A DNA stretch of 64,000 bases from Entoloma clypeatum (lineage: Eukaryota; Basidiomycota; Agaricomycetes; Agaricales; Entolomataceae): assembly GCA_963565915.1 (NCBI GenBank), contig OY751491.1:3658001-3722000 (forward strand), given 5' to 3'. The notes under the pieces were generated by a model. The model ran no database searches, was not told the origin of the DNA, and was given only the letters and a program-made list of their open reading frames with translations. Positions 1-11,184 of the stretch are shown piece after piece. How positions within the stretch are numbered: the stretch's first letter is position 1; each line of letters begins with the position of its first letter. A program made the translations under genes and the position numbers.

Positions 1-175
1 TTGGCAAATGAATGGGCTACCGGCAAAACCAAGTCTTGAGTGCTGGCGACACTGCAAATTAAAAGAACAATGCTAACGATAGATTGGCATATCATTGACC
101 AGCAAAAGACACCATGGTGAAAAACCAGCAAAAGACCAGCGACAGGCCATCAGCCAAAGCAAGCCTTTAATCAAT
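1..175 (-). repeat. Inverted copy of the 168-bp repeat unit
   Basis: Read on the minus strand, this segment matches the units at 1691-2510: a start like GGCACTCAAGRCTTGG, then CCGATGGCCTGTCGC, GGTGTCTTTTGCTGG and GTTAGCATYGTTCTTTT. The window starts inside this copy, so its outer end is unknown. With the array at 1691-2510 it forms an inverted pair around about 1.5 kb, the layout expected of a foldback-type element. 176-275 between it and the next repeat shows nothing recognisable. Confidence 0.8.
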
Positions 176-275
176 GCTGATGTAATGGTTTATCACTGTT
201 TTTGATGCTTATGACCAGTTTGTGCTGCTCATGACTGATTAGTTACAATCCATGTATATATTCTGAGCTTTTCGG

Positions 276-1142
276 CATGTGTGCTCCTCATTGCACAGTC
301 AGTAATGGGTGGATGTGTTGGTTCAATGTTGCATGATGCGCAACACACATGCATCACACATGTCAAATACATGTAAACAAATCTCCAAAAATATCGCACA
401 TCCTCCTCATTATCTCTACACAGGAACAAGTAAAATATCAGTTAGGTAGGGGAGCATATTATATCATCAAGTCTGTATTTATTTTATCAAATTTCGCCAC
501 AGATTCCAAGTTATAGAGGTTCCATGGTATGAACCAAATAATAGTAAACAATGCACAAAAGACATCGTGCAGGCACGCACGGTGCCTTCCTCATGATTTA
601 ATAATAGTTTGAAGCAATAGAACTCATGACTGCATATGTATTCACCTTGTGACACATTTTGTATAATTTTTAGAAGTCCAGATATGACAGAAATAATCAA
701 ATGTGCAGATTTGAGAAAAAGTGTCATATCTCTCCAAGGAATGAACCAAATTTGAAAAATGGAGGTGTCCTGAGATTCCCTGGATGTGAAGAATCCAAAG
801 GTGAAATAAAAAATTTTGGTCAAATTTTCGACCTATTTTGCTCATATTCACTCTATTAAGTCCTTGAACTCTATTTGAATGGTCTGAGGAGGTTTACATG
901 CAATATTCCAATGGTATACATACAGTACATGTAGATTAAAGTGGTTGTGGAAAGGGGCAAGGAAGAAAACATGGCTTTTGGTGTTTGAGGAAACTCGTGA
1001 TGCACTGTTGCATCATGATTTTGCCTGTGTTTTGATGTCTCATTTCAGAATACAGATTCTCTATCATAGATAGCCAACTGTATAGATACTTTTTATTAGT
1101 TCATAGACATCTATTCATTAGTTAACAAGCATATTTGAGGCC
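276..1142 (+). repeat. Dispersed repeat, copy 1 (about 870 bp)
   Basis: This stretch aligns along its whole length, in the same direction, with 19233-20110. Conserved blocks lie at 293-330, 480-660, 700-850 and 880-1060. Short minus-strand reading frames in both copies look alike, but they have no recognisable domain and carry many differences, so I treat them as shared DNA rather than a protein. The two copies sit in different flanking sequence. The element class is unknown. Confidence 0.75.
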
Positions 1143-1690
1143 CATGGAGTGGAGAATGTAGGAAACATGATTCAGTTGCCAACACTGTCATTCTTATGCA
1201 CATGGTATTCTGAGTGATATCTTGGACAAAGTCTTATCTCCAGTCTTCCACATTCCATGGATTCCCTTTGAACCTTTTGGATTGAGTAGACATACATCTG
1301 ACACACCCTATACAACCATGTATAGATTTATTGACCATACAATAATAATGCTAGATGATGAATAGATATATTGGATGCGCGACCTGTCACCACTTTTCAA
1401 CACCTGATGTATACATTGTACACCATTTTCTATTGTGTTGAGGCCTACCTACACTATGGAATAGCAGTACATAGGTGCCCTGATTGCATTGAAGGCATAA
1501 AATGATGATCTGTGCCCTGCGTGAGTACATACATTTCTGCTCTTTTCACCATGATCTACTCCTGCTGTGGTGTCTGCATATCTTTACCCATATCCCCATA
1601 TAACTGGAAACGAACCACCAGACAGTCCCCCAGTGGGGAGAGAGCTGTATCTCAAGGCAAGATATGTGCTCCTGCTCACTCCACAGTCTG
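1143..1690. other. Unassigned spacer
   Basis: AT-rich sequence between the dispersed repeat and the tandem array. No coherent reading frame, repeat or RNA gene was seen. Confidence 0.5.
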
Positions 1691-2510
1691 CCGACACTCA
1701 AGTCTTGCTTTTGCCAGTGAGCCATTGATTTGCCGATGGTCTTTCACCGGTTTTTCACAGTGATGTTTTTCGTCAGTCAATTATATGCTGAGCTGTCATT
1801 AGCATCATTCTTTTCATTTGCAGTGTCGCCGGCACTCAAGGCTTGGGCCAGTTTGTCGCCGGTTTTTTGCTGTGGTGTCTTTTGCTGGTCAATGATATGC
1901 CGATCTGTTGTTAGCATCGTTTTTTTCATTTGCAGTGTCGCTGGCACTCAAGGCTTGGTTTTGCCAGTGGCCCATTCATTTGCCGATGGCCTGTCGCCAT
2001 GTCGCTGGTTTGTTGCCGGTCTTTCGCCGGTTTTTTGCCATGGTGTCTTTCGCCGGTCAATGATATGCCAAGCTGTCATTAGCATCGTTCTTTTCATTTG
2101 CAGTGTCACCGGCATTCAAGACTTGGTTTCGCCGGTGGCCCATCCATTCGCCGATGGCCTGTCACCGTGTTGCCGGTTTGTCGCCAGTCTTTGGTCAGGT
2201 TTTCGCCGTAGTGTCTTTTGCCAGTCAATTATTTGCCGATCTGTTGTTAGCATCGTTCTTTTAATTAGCAGTGTCGCCGGCACTCAAGACTTGGTTTCGC
2301 CGGTGGCCCATTAATTCGCCGATGGCCTGTTGCTGTGTTGCCGGTCTTTCGCCAGTTTTTCGCTGGTTTTTCGCTGTGGTGTCTTTTGCCAGTGAATTAT
2401 TTGCCGATCTGTTGTATGTTGTCGCCGGCAACTTTCTTACTTCGCTGGTGACATTGTTATTTTGCCGTTCGCCATGGCGAATTCGCTGGTGCTATAGCGA
2501 ATTCACTGCT
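1691..2510 (+). repeat. Tandem array of a 168-bp unit, five units
   Basis: The unit start (SGVCAYTCAAG) recurs at 1691, 1831, 1943, 2111 and 2279. The last three starts are exactly 168 bp apart; the earlier ones carry internal deletions (140 and 112 bp). Each unit contains several short TCGCCGGTTTTTCGC-like sub-repeats. An open frame at 1730-2314 runs through the array only because the unit length is a multiple of three and lacks stops in that frame; I do not call it a gene. Confidence 0.88.
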
Positions 2511-2518
2511 TCCATAAT

Positions 2519-2962
2519 TTACCATACACTGTATGTCTTTGCTGGACTGTAAATTACAATACAATGTAGGTTGAGTATGTGTTGCTTTAACCAGGGTAAC
2601 CCCAAAATGGCGGTTTCCTTTCCAAGTCCAGTTACCAAGAATCTGATGTCGAGTTCTTTGTTATCAATCCAGATCTTCTTCCATGTACAATGGGTGATCG
2701 TTCCTTCTTTGTTCCTTGTTCCATCCACATTGAACACATGAATGGGCTTTAGGAACGGAATAAGCTCCATCCAGTTTGCTGTGGCGAACTTCTGATCCAA
2801 GGTTCCTCCTGCTCCTGAGTCTATCAGGGCATTTGTCTTTAGTCTTTCATTGATGCTTTCTCCTTCTCCTGACATTGAAATGGGGATTGAAAAAGATTTC
2901 TCATTCATGTTGACTACAATTACAGGTGATAGGGAGATTGAAAACTGAGCGGGGGCTGACAT
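2519..2962 (-). pseudogene. Retroviral-type aspartic protease of element A, truncated
   Basis: A 147-codon frame with the aspartic protease signature DSGAGG at about residue 48, the flap-side segment FNVDGTRNKEG, and the C-terminal signature ILGLPWLK. In gypsy elements this enzyme processes the Gag-Pol polyprotein. The reading ends about ten residues past the last motif in unrelated sequence, so the reverse transcriptase that should follow is missing. The upstream frame is the gag, out of phase. Confidence 0.8.
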
Positions 2963-3051
2963 CGGTACAGGCCGCTTTATTGAAAACCCTGTTTCTCCAT
3001 TTCAGAGATTAAGGCATCTTGTTCCTCATTTGGTAAGTCCTTGAAAATGCC

Positions 3052-4260
3052 TCAGATATGGGCATATGCGTCAGAAGCTTTCTTGAACGTATTGTTTGCA
3101 ACCGGGGTCTTTCCTCCTTTGTGTGCATCAGCACGATGTCCTGCCTGATGGCAGACAAAGCACAACCCTTTCTTGAAGTGGTCATCTCTTTCTTCGGCAG
3201 TCAGCTGGTCAATGTCCATGGCATTTGGGTCTGGGGCGAAGTGCGTGTTTCGGGGTGCAGGGTTATAATTAACCTTGAATTTTTTCTTTCCCCCATCGGG
3301 TCTGAGTCTTTGAGCCACTGTCTTGGCCCTTCTCCACTGATTGTCCAGTCTGGACGCCATGGTGTACCATTCGTCAATCATTCCTGGAACCTTATCAAGG
3401 CCCAAGATCTTGTCTCGGAGCATGTGTGGCAACACTTCCATGAAGTAGTCCTTGAGAGACTAATCGTCTTTGATCAGACTCTCCGCAGCCCACAACTTGA
3501 ATTTTTCAACATATTCGTCGGCAGTCATGCCTTCCATCTTCTGCGTTTTCATCATTGTTAACATGTCTCCTGCTTTGTCAACTGGGGAAAATGATTTCCT
3601 CAGTTTTTCAATGAACTCTGCGTATTTCGGGTACACAGCAACTCCGGCGGTGGTGATATCCCTGTGCCAGGACTCTTTCCAGGGTCCAGCCATTCCCCCT
3701 TTCATGTACGAGACAGTGAAGAGGATCTTCTTACTCTTTCCAGGGTCCAGCCATTCCCCCTTTCATGTACGAGACAGTGAAGAGGATCTTCTTACTCTTT
3801 CCAGGGTCCAGCCATTCCCCCTTTCATGTACGAGACAGTGAAGAGGATCTTCTTCTTGTCAGAGTTGTAGATATCATCGTTCATTTCCAGGTACAAGTTC
3901 GCATCGAACAAAAATTCAGACAGTTTCCTTCTGTCTCCATTGAAGATCGCCGGTGGGCTGATCTTGATCTCTTTCTCTGGGGTCTTTGATTGAGAAGTCA
4001 TTTCTACAAGTGTCGTTTTTGGGGTGTCTGGGGTCTTTGGTCTGGATGCAGCAACAGCAACAGCTGGCAGCGGTGGGTTTCATTTCGGAGAGAGGTAAGA
4101 AGGTGATGCAGGATTTGGTGGTACAAAAGAGGAGGTTACTCTTCTGTATGGTGTGGGTGGTGGTCATTGTGTAATGGGTGCATCAACAAACTCCTGTTCA
4201 TCTTCTGAGTCGGGCGGGACTCCAAAGGTTGATCGTCGGGGAGGAATCTTTGCATCTAAA
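3052..4260 (-). pseudogene. Gag of element A, broken
   Basis: Three blocks read as one Gag: 4260-3850 (N-terminus, through the MTSQSKTPEKE segment), 3705-3463 and 3441-3052. The last block ends in a nucleocapsid knuckle CFVCHQAGHRADAH, a CCHC form in which the fourth ligand is His. Damage includes TGA at 4164-4166 and 4080-4082, both where Arg fits, a TAG at 3460-3462, and a 61-bp tandem triplication at 3672-3854. 61 is not a multiple of three, so it shifts the frame. Gag would form the particle core. Confidence 0.78.
3672..3854. repeat. 61-bp tandem triplication inside gag
   Basis: Starts at 3672, 3733 and 3794. The copies are essentially identical and run from ACTCTTTCCAGGGTCCAG to the next ACTCTTT. 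Near-identity suggests a recent replication-slippage event, later than the element's insertion because it destroys the frame. Confidence 0.93.
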
Positions 4261-4298
4261 ACCGCGGTGGGTTGATGACATAGATCAGCTTGACCTTT

Positions 4299-4850
4299 TG
4301 TTACAGCCTTAGCCTACAATCGGTACTGGATCCTAATCACGTGGGTTCGAACTGTTTACACACAAGTCCCTCAGTAGGACGACTTGTTCAAGATCAGCGA
4401 GTTCCTCAAAAGGACGACTCGGTTCAGGGTCTGGCAGAGCTAAGTCCTCACAAGGCACTTAGTTGGAGAGCGTTTGAAGAATAGACAAGTAAGTGTTGTA
4501 TGCCTAGGTCAAGCTAAGGACCTCTACTCTAATGTTACAGGTCTTATATACATTATCCTATGGCTATAAATAAGTAAATGCTGCACAGGAGCTAAATAAG
4601 CCATTGGTTAGATAAATGTTTCAAGGGGCTGTGGCATAAGAGTCAGAGATAAGGCCTCAAGGCTGTGAGTCAGAGATAACAAGTGAAAAAGTGTACTAAT
4701 AGAGTCAAGTCCAAGTCAGAGTGAGTCATATCGCTGTTAGAAGGGACACGTGTCCCAGGGTTGTCGGAGTTATAGGTGAAATGGGGTCTGATAGGGATTG
4801 AGGGTTGTGGGGGTTGTGTGAAGGTGCATGAGTAAGGGAAAAGTGTAACA
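4299..4850 (-). repeat. 5' LTR of element A
   Basis: Bounded by TGTTACAGCC on the low side and AAGTGTAACA on the high side, so the termini are the inverted TGTTACA/TGTAACA expected of an LTR. Length 552 bp. The high end lies exactly where B's integrase sequence stops (GCCAG flank). The low end adjoins the gag leader of A. Confidence 0.72.
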
Positions 4851-5770
4851 GCCAGCTTTTTGGTCAGTCAGGTGGTTTTGAGGTTGGAGGAATCCAGAAA
4901 GACCTTGTCGCCCGGTTGGAAGGTCGGAGTAGACGTCCAACACTGGTTGTAGTACCGCGCCATGTTGTCTTTGGCCTTTCCCAAAGCTGCTCATGCTTCC
5001 TCCAATGCGGACTTCATCCACTTGCTGAAATCCTCCACAGCCTCAATCTCTGACGGTCTTTGTCAGGGCTCAAAGCCCATACGCGGGTGACGTCCAGTGT
5101 CGATGTAGAAGGGGGTTTGGCGTGTGGACGCATGGACATGGTTATTGTATGAAAACTCCGCCACCGGAAGCCATTCATCCCAATCATCCTGTCGCACATT
5201 GACGAACAGTCAGAGGTATTGTTCCAATCCCTGGTTCACGTGTTCCATCTGTCCGTCCGACTTCAGATGGTAGGCCGTCGAGGCAGCAACCTTGATACCT
5301 AACAGCCTGTACAATTCCCACGTGAACTTGGCGACGAACTGTGGTCCACAATCAGAGACAATGGCCTCCGGAAGACCGTGAAGCTTCCATGTCCGCGTTT
5401 CCTGACTGAGTCTACTACTACCATGATATTGTCATACCCATGGGCTTTTGGTAGTTCAGTGATAAAATCAACACTAGTTACCTGCCATCGCGCCGATGGA
5501 ACTGGGAGCGGATGGAGTTCACCAGAGGGTGTGGAGTGTCGGACCTTGGTGCGGAGGCAGGGGTCGCAAGTTTTGCAATACTGACCAATTAAACGTGCCA
5601 TGTGGTGCCACCAATAAGTGCGTGATACCAACTCTAGAGTCTTCCAATGTCCTGGGTGTCCAACCACCAGATTGTTGTGGTGTTGCATGATGATTCATTG
5701 GCAGAGCTGTGGGTTGTTGGGCATGTAAATGTGATCTCAAAAGTACAGTAAACTCTCCGACTGTCGCCAT
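4851..5770 (-). pseudogene. Integrase of element B
   Basis: Integrases insert the cDNA copy into the genome. The zinc-binding HHCC domain reads HHNNLVVGHPGHW then CKTCDPC at about 5680-5550. The catalytic core starts at VDFITELP (about 5465), continues at [12 protein letters not shown] (about 5350) and DGQMEHVNQ (about 5255), and the C-terminal region includes the GDKVFLDSSNLKTT segment (about 4890). There is a frameshift near 5400 and TGA codons at 5210-5212, 5063-5065, 4991-4993 and 4868-4870, each where Arg fits the family. The frame ends at the LTR of element A before any chromodomain. Confidence 0.85.
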
Positions 5771-5871
5771 TCCGCTCCGCGGACGGAAGCAGCTCCAACT
5801 GTTGGAAGGGATCTGATGACCTCCGCTATGCTATCCTCTAGAAGGCCATCATGGATGCCCTGTTGGACCTG

Positions 5872-6110
5872 TCAGAGGACGTCACGCTCCTCACCTTGAG
5901 TGGCTACTCCCTGAGTGGCCCGTATGGCGAACAGCTCCAGTCGGAGTAGGACTATGTCCTTGTTGTCCCGTGAGCCATCTCTGTGATCCGCCCGACGTGA
6001 CAGTGCGTTGGACTTCCCCATCGACTTGCCTGGGCAATGGTGCATCTTGAAATCGAAATGCGCTAGGTATAGAGACCACCGTGCTTGTTGCCGATTGAGC
6101 TTCTGGGCAG
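5872..6110 (-). pseudogene. RNase H of element B, C-terminal part
   Basis: Reads AQKLNRQQARWSLYLAHFD followed by the H-x-PGKSMGKSNALSRRADH segment that closes gypsy RNase H. It continues exactly from the N-terminal part ending EYFMTA at 7365, so the intervening 6111-7362 is an insertion. RNase H removes the RNA strand during reverse transcription. Confidence 0.88.
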
Positions 6111-7362
6111 TGAAACGAAGGAAGTGAGTCTGGGGATGAGCGCGAGCGATATCTCTATCACACAGACAAACACCAAACACAACAACGAAGACCGAACAAG
6201 TCTCGTGATGCGTACTTCTCAATCAATATAGTTTGGGGTGATGAGTGGGATCACTCAGGATGCGACTCTTCCAAAACAACAATTGAATAACTCATTTAGC
6301 GATGGCTCAATAAGTCTCGAACAAGACTTAGAGATAGGTCTCAGTAGATAATGAACCGAGGTTTGTGATTTCCGAACCAACAAGACTTTGCGAACACGAT
6401 CTCGACCGAATATGAACACAACAATGACCAATACGACTGATAGATAACACGATTTGACGATTGACAAGTTCCCGAACACACAAAACACAATTGCGACTGA
6501 CTTCCGATGCAAACCAAACGATCTCGAGGCTTCAATGATACTCGCGAACGATGACAGATGCACAAGACAAATGCTATCAATTCTGGGGCACAATCTAACC
6601 TAACCTATCTATGACGAAACTATGAGACTTTATACATGAGCAGCAATAAATATAGAAAAGGGATGCATGACATTGCGATGTGTCCATGTGGTTGACAATG
6701 TGACAGGTACGTTCTTTTCTCCATATTCTACCTCTATCATGCTTGTGAGGACACTATTCCACTATCTCGGTCTATTGATACACCTCGCGACGATGCCAAT
6801 GAGTTACTGCGAGGTATCAGATGCTTTGATTAAGGGTCATCTCAGTAAGCAACTGATCAACAACCAATCCATATCAATATGTCTGCCATGTAATGCACAT
6901 TGATCGCGGTGTATCAAACCTGATCTCAGTCTGTTCAATCCGATGTCATTGGCTATTCCCCATATGGACGATTTGGACGCGAAGCGAGGCGCACATTTGC
7001 CAAGCCTCTCGCGAGAATGTCTCCAGTCAAGCCCTCAATGTATAGTAGACAGTGCTAGTGTCATCGATAAATCCAATATAACCAATCTCCTTGTTTCGCG
7101 CTTCGTTTCGAGAGGTGCTTGATAGTCTTATCTATCTCGCGAGACGATCCCATGGCTCTCGAGTATCATAGCTAAGCCCATAGTGGTGACCAGCGCTATG
7201 TCCTACATTGCCATGGTCTCTAAATGCTTTAAAATCTCTCTCTAACGTCGCCACTAAGTCCTCAGAATCGGAGCTCATCTAGGACTCTCTATATCCCTTA
7301 GAGATAGTGTGAAATGATGCAAAATGCGCAGATTTAGGCCTAGACGCATCACGGCCCTATCA
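6111..7362. mobile_element. TG..CA element of 1252 bp (copy 1)
   Basis: It splits the RNase H of element B. Ends are TGAAACGAAGG and CCCTATCA, and the flanks are GCAG (6107-6110) and GCGG (7363-7366), a 4-bp target duplication with one change. A second copy at 45125-46405 has the same termini and a perfect ACGG duplication. No coding frame is convincing. TG..CA ends and a TATA-like stretch near 6630-6660 point to a solo LTR, but a 4-bp duplication and no known internal region leave the class open. Confidence 0.85.
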
Positions 7363-8887
7363 GCGGTCATGAAGTATTCGAGGTTTTTGTGATCGGTCCA
7401 AATTTCCACCGTCTCCTCCGCTCCTTCAAGGGAGTGTCTCCATTCCTCCAGCGCACGGATTACGGCCAGCATCTCCTTGTCGTGAATTTCGTAGTTGCAT
7501 TCCACTGGGCTAAGGCTTTTGGAATAAAATGCAACAGGGTGCCACTTACCGTCCTCTGACGGTTGGGGCAGTACCGCTCCAGTCGCAAAGTCAGAGCTGT
7601 CCGCTTCGACTTGCCACTCCTTGCTGTGGATGGGGAGGAAGGTATTGGAGCGGAGGTGATCCTCTGCTTCAGACCTCTGAAGGCCCCCGCTTCCTTGTCA
7701 CCCCAGGACCATACACAGCCCTTGGTTGTGAGTCAGAACAGAGGATGTGCGATGTCGGAGAACCCTTGGATGAAACAATGATAGAAGTTAGTGAATCCAA
7801 GAAAGGACTGTACCTCCCACATGTTAGTCGGAGTTGGCCACTCCAACACTCCGGTGACCTTGACGGGGTCCATTTCCACATGTCCTTTCTCGATAATAAG
7901 GCCAAGGTATTCAATCCGTGTCTGTTCGAATTCACACTTCTCCGGTTTGAGATACAATCTGTGTTGTCGGAGCTGCTCTAATACTATGTGTGTGATCCTC
8001 TGATGCTCCAACAGGTCCGACGTAAAGATGAGAATATCATTGAGGTAAACACATATGCCACCTTCAGTAATAAGATCTTGTAGGATATTGTTCATCATAG
8101 TCTGAAAGGTTGAAGGGCTATTAGTGAGTCCGAAGAACATTATGAGGGGTTCGAAGAGTCCCCAATTTGTCTGAAAGGCTGCTTTCCATTTGTCTCCGGG
8201 CTTGATTCAGACATTATTGTAGCCCCATCGGATATCGAACTTGGTGAAGTATTGAGTGTTCTGAAGTTTGTTGACTAGTTTGGAGATGAGTGGAAGAGGG
8301 TACTTGTTTTTGATAGTATTGGAATTGAGCAATCAATAATCCTGAACGAGTCGGAGGGAACCATCCTTCTTGTTGATGAAAAAGACCGGAAAGGCCATCA
8401 GAGACTTTGAAGGTTGGATCCAACCAGTGGCCAGATTTTCTTCCAAGAATGCATTGAGTTCCTTCTGTTCCTTCAGAGCGAGCGGATACACCTTGCAACC
8501 TGTCAGAGTTGCGTCAGGAATCAGCTCAATGGCATGGTCCCATATGTGTTCCTCTGGCAGATTGTCAAAGGAGGTCTTGGAAAATACATCTTCAAAATCA
8601 TGTAAGTGATTAGATACGGAATTGCAAAAAGACTTGGGTTTTTGATTTTGGAGGAACACCTCCGATAGGCGCTGCGAGGTAGTTGACGATGCTTGAACAA
8701 ATTCTGATGTCAGAGATAGGGCTCCGATGAAGAGGCAATCTCCCTCTTCGAACTTGTCTTCTTCGTCTTCCTCCGCTTCATCTTTTGATGGCTCATCTGA
8801 CAATTGTTCTTCGTCCTCACTTACATCTTCCACCCAAGCGCCTTGCGGGGCCTCCTCTGCTAATCCCGCATCTGGTGTCAGACCCAT
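7363..8887 (-). pseudogene. Reverse transcriptase and RNase H N-terminus of element B
   Basis: RT starts in an acidic linker (about 8870), continues through VYPLALKEQKELNAFLEENL and a [12 protein letters not shown] block (about 8340), then MFFGLTNSPSTFQTMMNNIL at 8140 and YLNDILIF at 8050-8030. RNase H reads [20 protein letters not shown] at about 7500. The catalytic YLDD is YLND; the Asn codon is 8039-8041. Frameshifts lie near 8330-8140 and 7730-7510. The enzyme would copy RNA to DNA, but this copy cannot. Confidence 0.85.
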
Positions 8888-9660
8888 CCGACAAGTGCGG
8901 ATATGCGCCTGCTCAAATTTGCGGATCTTCCACTCCTGAGTGGCCTCCTGATGGCAAGTCCGACAATGAGCTGGACATCAACTCATTTTCACCTCCCCGG
9001 AGGTCCAATCTACCTCGGGATTGTGCTCCTTGAGCCACATGAATCCAAGTACAATATCCTGCTTTCCCTGTCCAGTTACTGCGAGCTGGGTCCGCTCCGT
9101 GTGATCCTGATATCAGAGTATAACGTCCAGGACCCCTGATATTGCTCCGGCGTCGTTCGGAGTACCGTCGACATTGTAGACAGAGATTGCATGTTGTAGC
9201 CTTTGGGTACTGAGTTGATGTTTCTCTACCAGGGAGCGGTCAATGAAGGAGCCAGTCACTCCGCTATCCAGGAGAGCCTTTTGTGAAAGGGTATCCTTGG
9301 TATCCGTTGTCTCCAGAACAATATCTAGTTCAATAGCGTTGTCGGAGCCGTCAGAGGCCAGGATGTATTTTTTCGGAAGTCGACGTTCCCATTTTCAGAG
9401 TCGGGGTGGTGTGACTGAGGGTTCATTCTGCGCCGAGTCATAGGGAGAAGAAGTAAAATCTGATTCATCTATAGACAAGAAAGCATAATGATTGCTAGTG
9501 GACAGCAAGGGCACACCATTCACTCGTTGTTGGGGGAAAAATCCTCTTGTTTGTCTTCCGCTTGCTCCAAAGCTCCGGCAATGTCAGAGGTAGACACCAC
9601 TGCATCTTTAGAGGCTAGTTGGTCCATCATGTACTCCTCCTGTTCGTCCGATGTCATGAA
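8888..9660 (-). pseudogene. Protease and linker of element B
   Basis: Reading the minus strand gives KALLDSGVTGSFIDRSLV at about 9275-9220, an active-site DSG, then VYNVDGTPNDAGAISG and DIVLGFMWLKEHNPEVDW, which are the gypsy protease landmarks. A Cys/His-rich stretch (HCRTCHQEATQEWKIRKF) follows before the RT linker. TGA at 9113-9115 replaces an expected Arg in VIL-x-YQDH. Confidence 0.75.
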
Positions 9661-10629
9661 TTGGACGTGAATCGGAGCGGACACTCGCGACTGAAATGAC
9701 CAGTTTTACCACATCTGAAGCATACATTGGTGTTCTTACCCCTGATGTGAGAGGCATCGATATCCATCACATTAGGGTCATGGACAGTCGGAGTTGGAGC
9801 AACGACTGTCAGAGGTGCATGCGGAATATAGGGGATGAAAGGTCGGGGAAATACAGATCCTGCTGCTGCCTTCGGTGCAGAAAGGGTTTGGGTGTGTCGG
9901 AACTATGGACTTGAAAGCTTTATTGGCAATTCGATTATCGTTGTTGACTCGTGTGGCTGCATACCAGGCATCCGGGTTGTCATCCGTGGGTTGTCCAAAA
10001 GTTAGTGTAGCAATTTTGGATTGGATGTTGGATCGGAGGCCGTGTCGGAACTTGAGTACTATGTTTGTTCCTTCGGTGTACCCAGCCTTTTCGACATAAT
10101 CTTTGAAGTCATCAATATAAGGCTCCACATCTTGACTACCTTGGTAATAGGCTTCTCCCTCAAGAATGAGCCATGTGTCTTGTTCTTCGTTTTTCAGAGT
10201 GAACTCAGCGAAACCAGTCCCATATACAGTTCGCAAGAATCAAGGAAAGTCCAACCAGTGGTACACGCTCTGTCGAAGTCCAACGGAATCATGGCTTTGG
10301 CCCGACGTACGCCTGGATTGGCAGGTGCAATCGGAGCTGGCAGAAAGGCCGGAACTGGGACCTCCGCTGGAGGGAATCGGATCGGGGTTGGGAATGGGAA
10401 CAGGTGGAATAGCGGCATGGATAAGTTGTTCAAGTTGAGTGGTAATGTTGGTGAGGGTTTGGTGGTGTTCCTGAAACTCGTGTTTGAGCGCAGCAAGATG
10501 TTCGGGGTCATCCATTTCTATGTGCAATACAGAGTCACCAGATACAGAGTGGTAGGTGGAACGGTGGGAAGAGGGATCGGAAGGGGTGTCAGATGTACCG
10601 GAGTTGGAGGAGGGCGGACTCAAGTCCAT
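9661..10629 (-). pseudogene. Gag of element B with CCHC knuckle
   Basis: The start at 10629 begins MDLSPPSSNSG. A low-complexity Pro/Ser region follows, then a frameshift near 10330 and the core EGEAYYQGSQDVEPYIDDF..., typical of retrotransposon Gag. The nucleocapsid knuckle CFRCGKTGHFSREC (C-x2-C-x4-H-x4-C) lies at about 9725-9680. The same knuckle, almost letter for letter in DNA, reappears at 51394-51437. Confidence 0.8.
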
Positions 10630-10703
10630 GTTGTCAACTCCGAAACACAGAATGGCTTCAACGGTACAATTCGTACCTGGTCTGTTTAGAGAGAACTTTC
10701 TAC

Positions 10704-11184
10704 TGTAAGGGCAACCTTACAATCCAACAACTCTGAAGTGCTCCGAAGCAACTCCGACGTCAGACAAGTTGCAAGGGGAATCCAAAGTTAAATTAGAATC
10801 TACGAAGTACAATACGAGGCGTACCTTGTAAGGGAAATCCAAAGAGAAGGTTTTGAGGATTCCCTCGCAGGCTAGACAGCTATATAGACGACGAGAATTG
10901 GAAATGAGGAGAGGAATGTTGAAATACAACAAAGATCGGGAGTAGGGATGGGAACAGAATATGTAAATTGGAAGCATGCATGTGGTGGTATAAATCATCG
11001 CTCCGATGTGGAGTACAGTTGGAGGTCGTCGGAGGTCGGAGGTGTTGAAAGATAGATGGAAATGAAAGGAAACATAAAGTATAGTAATATAAATAATGGA
11101 TGTACCACAACGGTCAGAGGGTTGGAGAACGGGTCAGAGGTGTCGGAGGTGTCAGACTGAGGAAATCGGATGGTTGCCCTTACA
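10704..11184 (-). repeat. 5' LTR of element B
   Basis: Bounded by TGTAAGGGCAACC and GGTTGCCCTTACA, 13-bp perfect inverted termini with TG..CA ends; 481 bp. A TATA-like CTATATAGC lies near 10880. It abuts element C sequence at 11185. The matching 3' LTR is not present. Confidence 0.85.

Larger units (their letters stand above)
2519..4850 (-). mobile_element. Ty3/gypsy element A, 5' fragment
   Basis: Minus-strand element with a 5' LTR (4299-4850), a gag region (about 3052-4260) and an aspartic protease (2519-2962). It stops abruptly after the protease motif that follows LGLPWLK; RT, RNase H, integrase and 3' LTR are absent, replaced by the tandem array. Its LTR abuts the end of B's integrase reading at GCTGGC, so A inserted into B. 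The other side of that target site is lost, so no target duplication can be shown. Confidence 0.8.
4851..11184 (-). mobile_element. Ty3/gypsy element B (degenerate, nested)
   Basis: Order on the minus strand: LTR 11184-10704, gag 10629-9660, protease about 9400-9000, RT, RNase H, integrase down to 4851. It is interrupted by a 1252-bp element (6111-7362) and cut off by element A at 4850. It is itself inserted in element C, whose sequence resumes at 11185. Many stop codons are TGA at Arg positions, and the RT catalytic motif is changed, so it is inactive. Confidence 0.88.

Noticed and set aside
1730..2314. 194-codon open frame with many Val/Ala/Ser-rich repeats
   Set aside because: It lies wholly inside the 168-bp tandem array; period divisible by three explains the open frame.
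4330..4375. tRNA-like B-box (GTGGGTTCGAACTG)
   Set aside because: No A-box, cloverleaf or CCA-adjacent stem at the right distance, and it lies within the LTR of element A.
10021..10689. 222-codon plus-strand frame
   Set aside because: Antisense to the gag of element B, whose minus-strand reading has family motifs.
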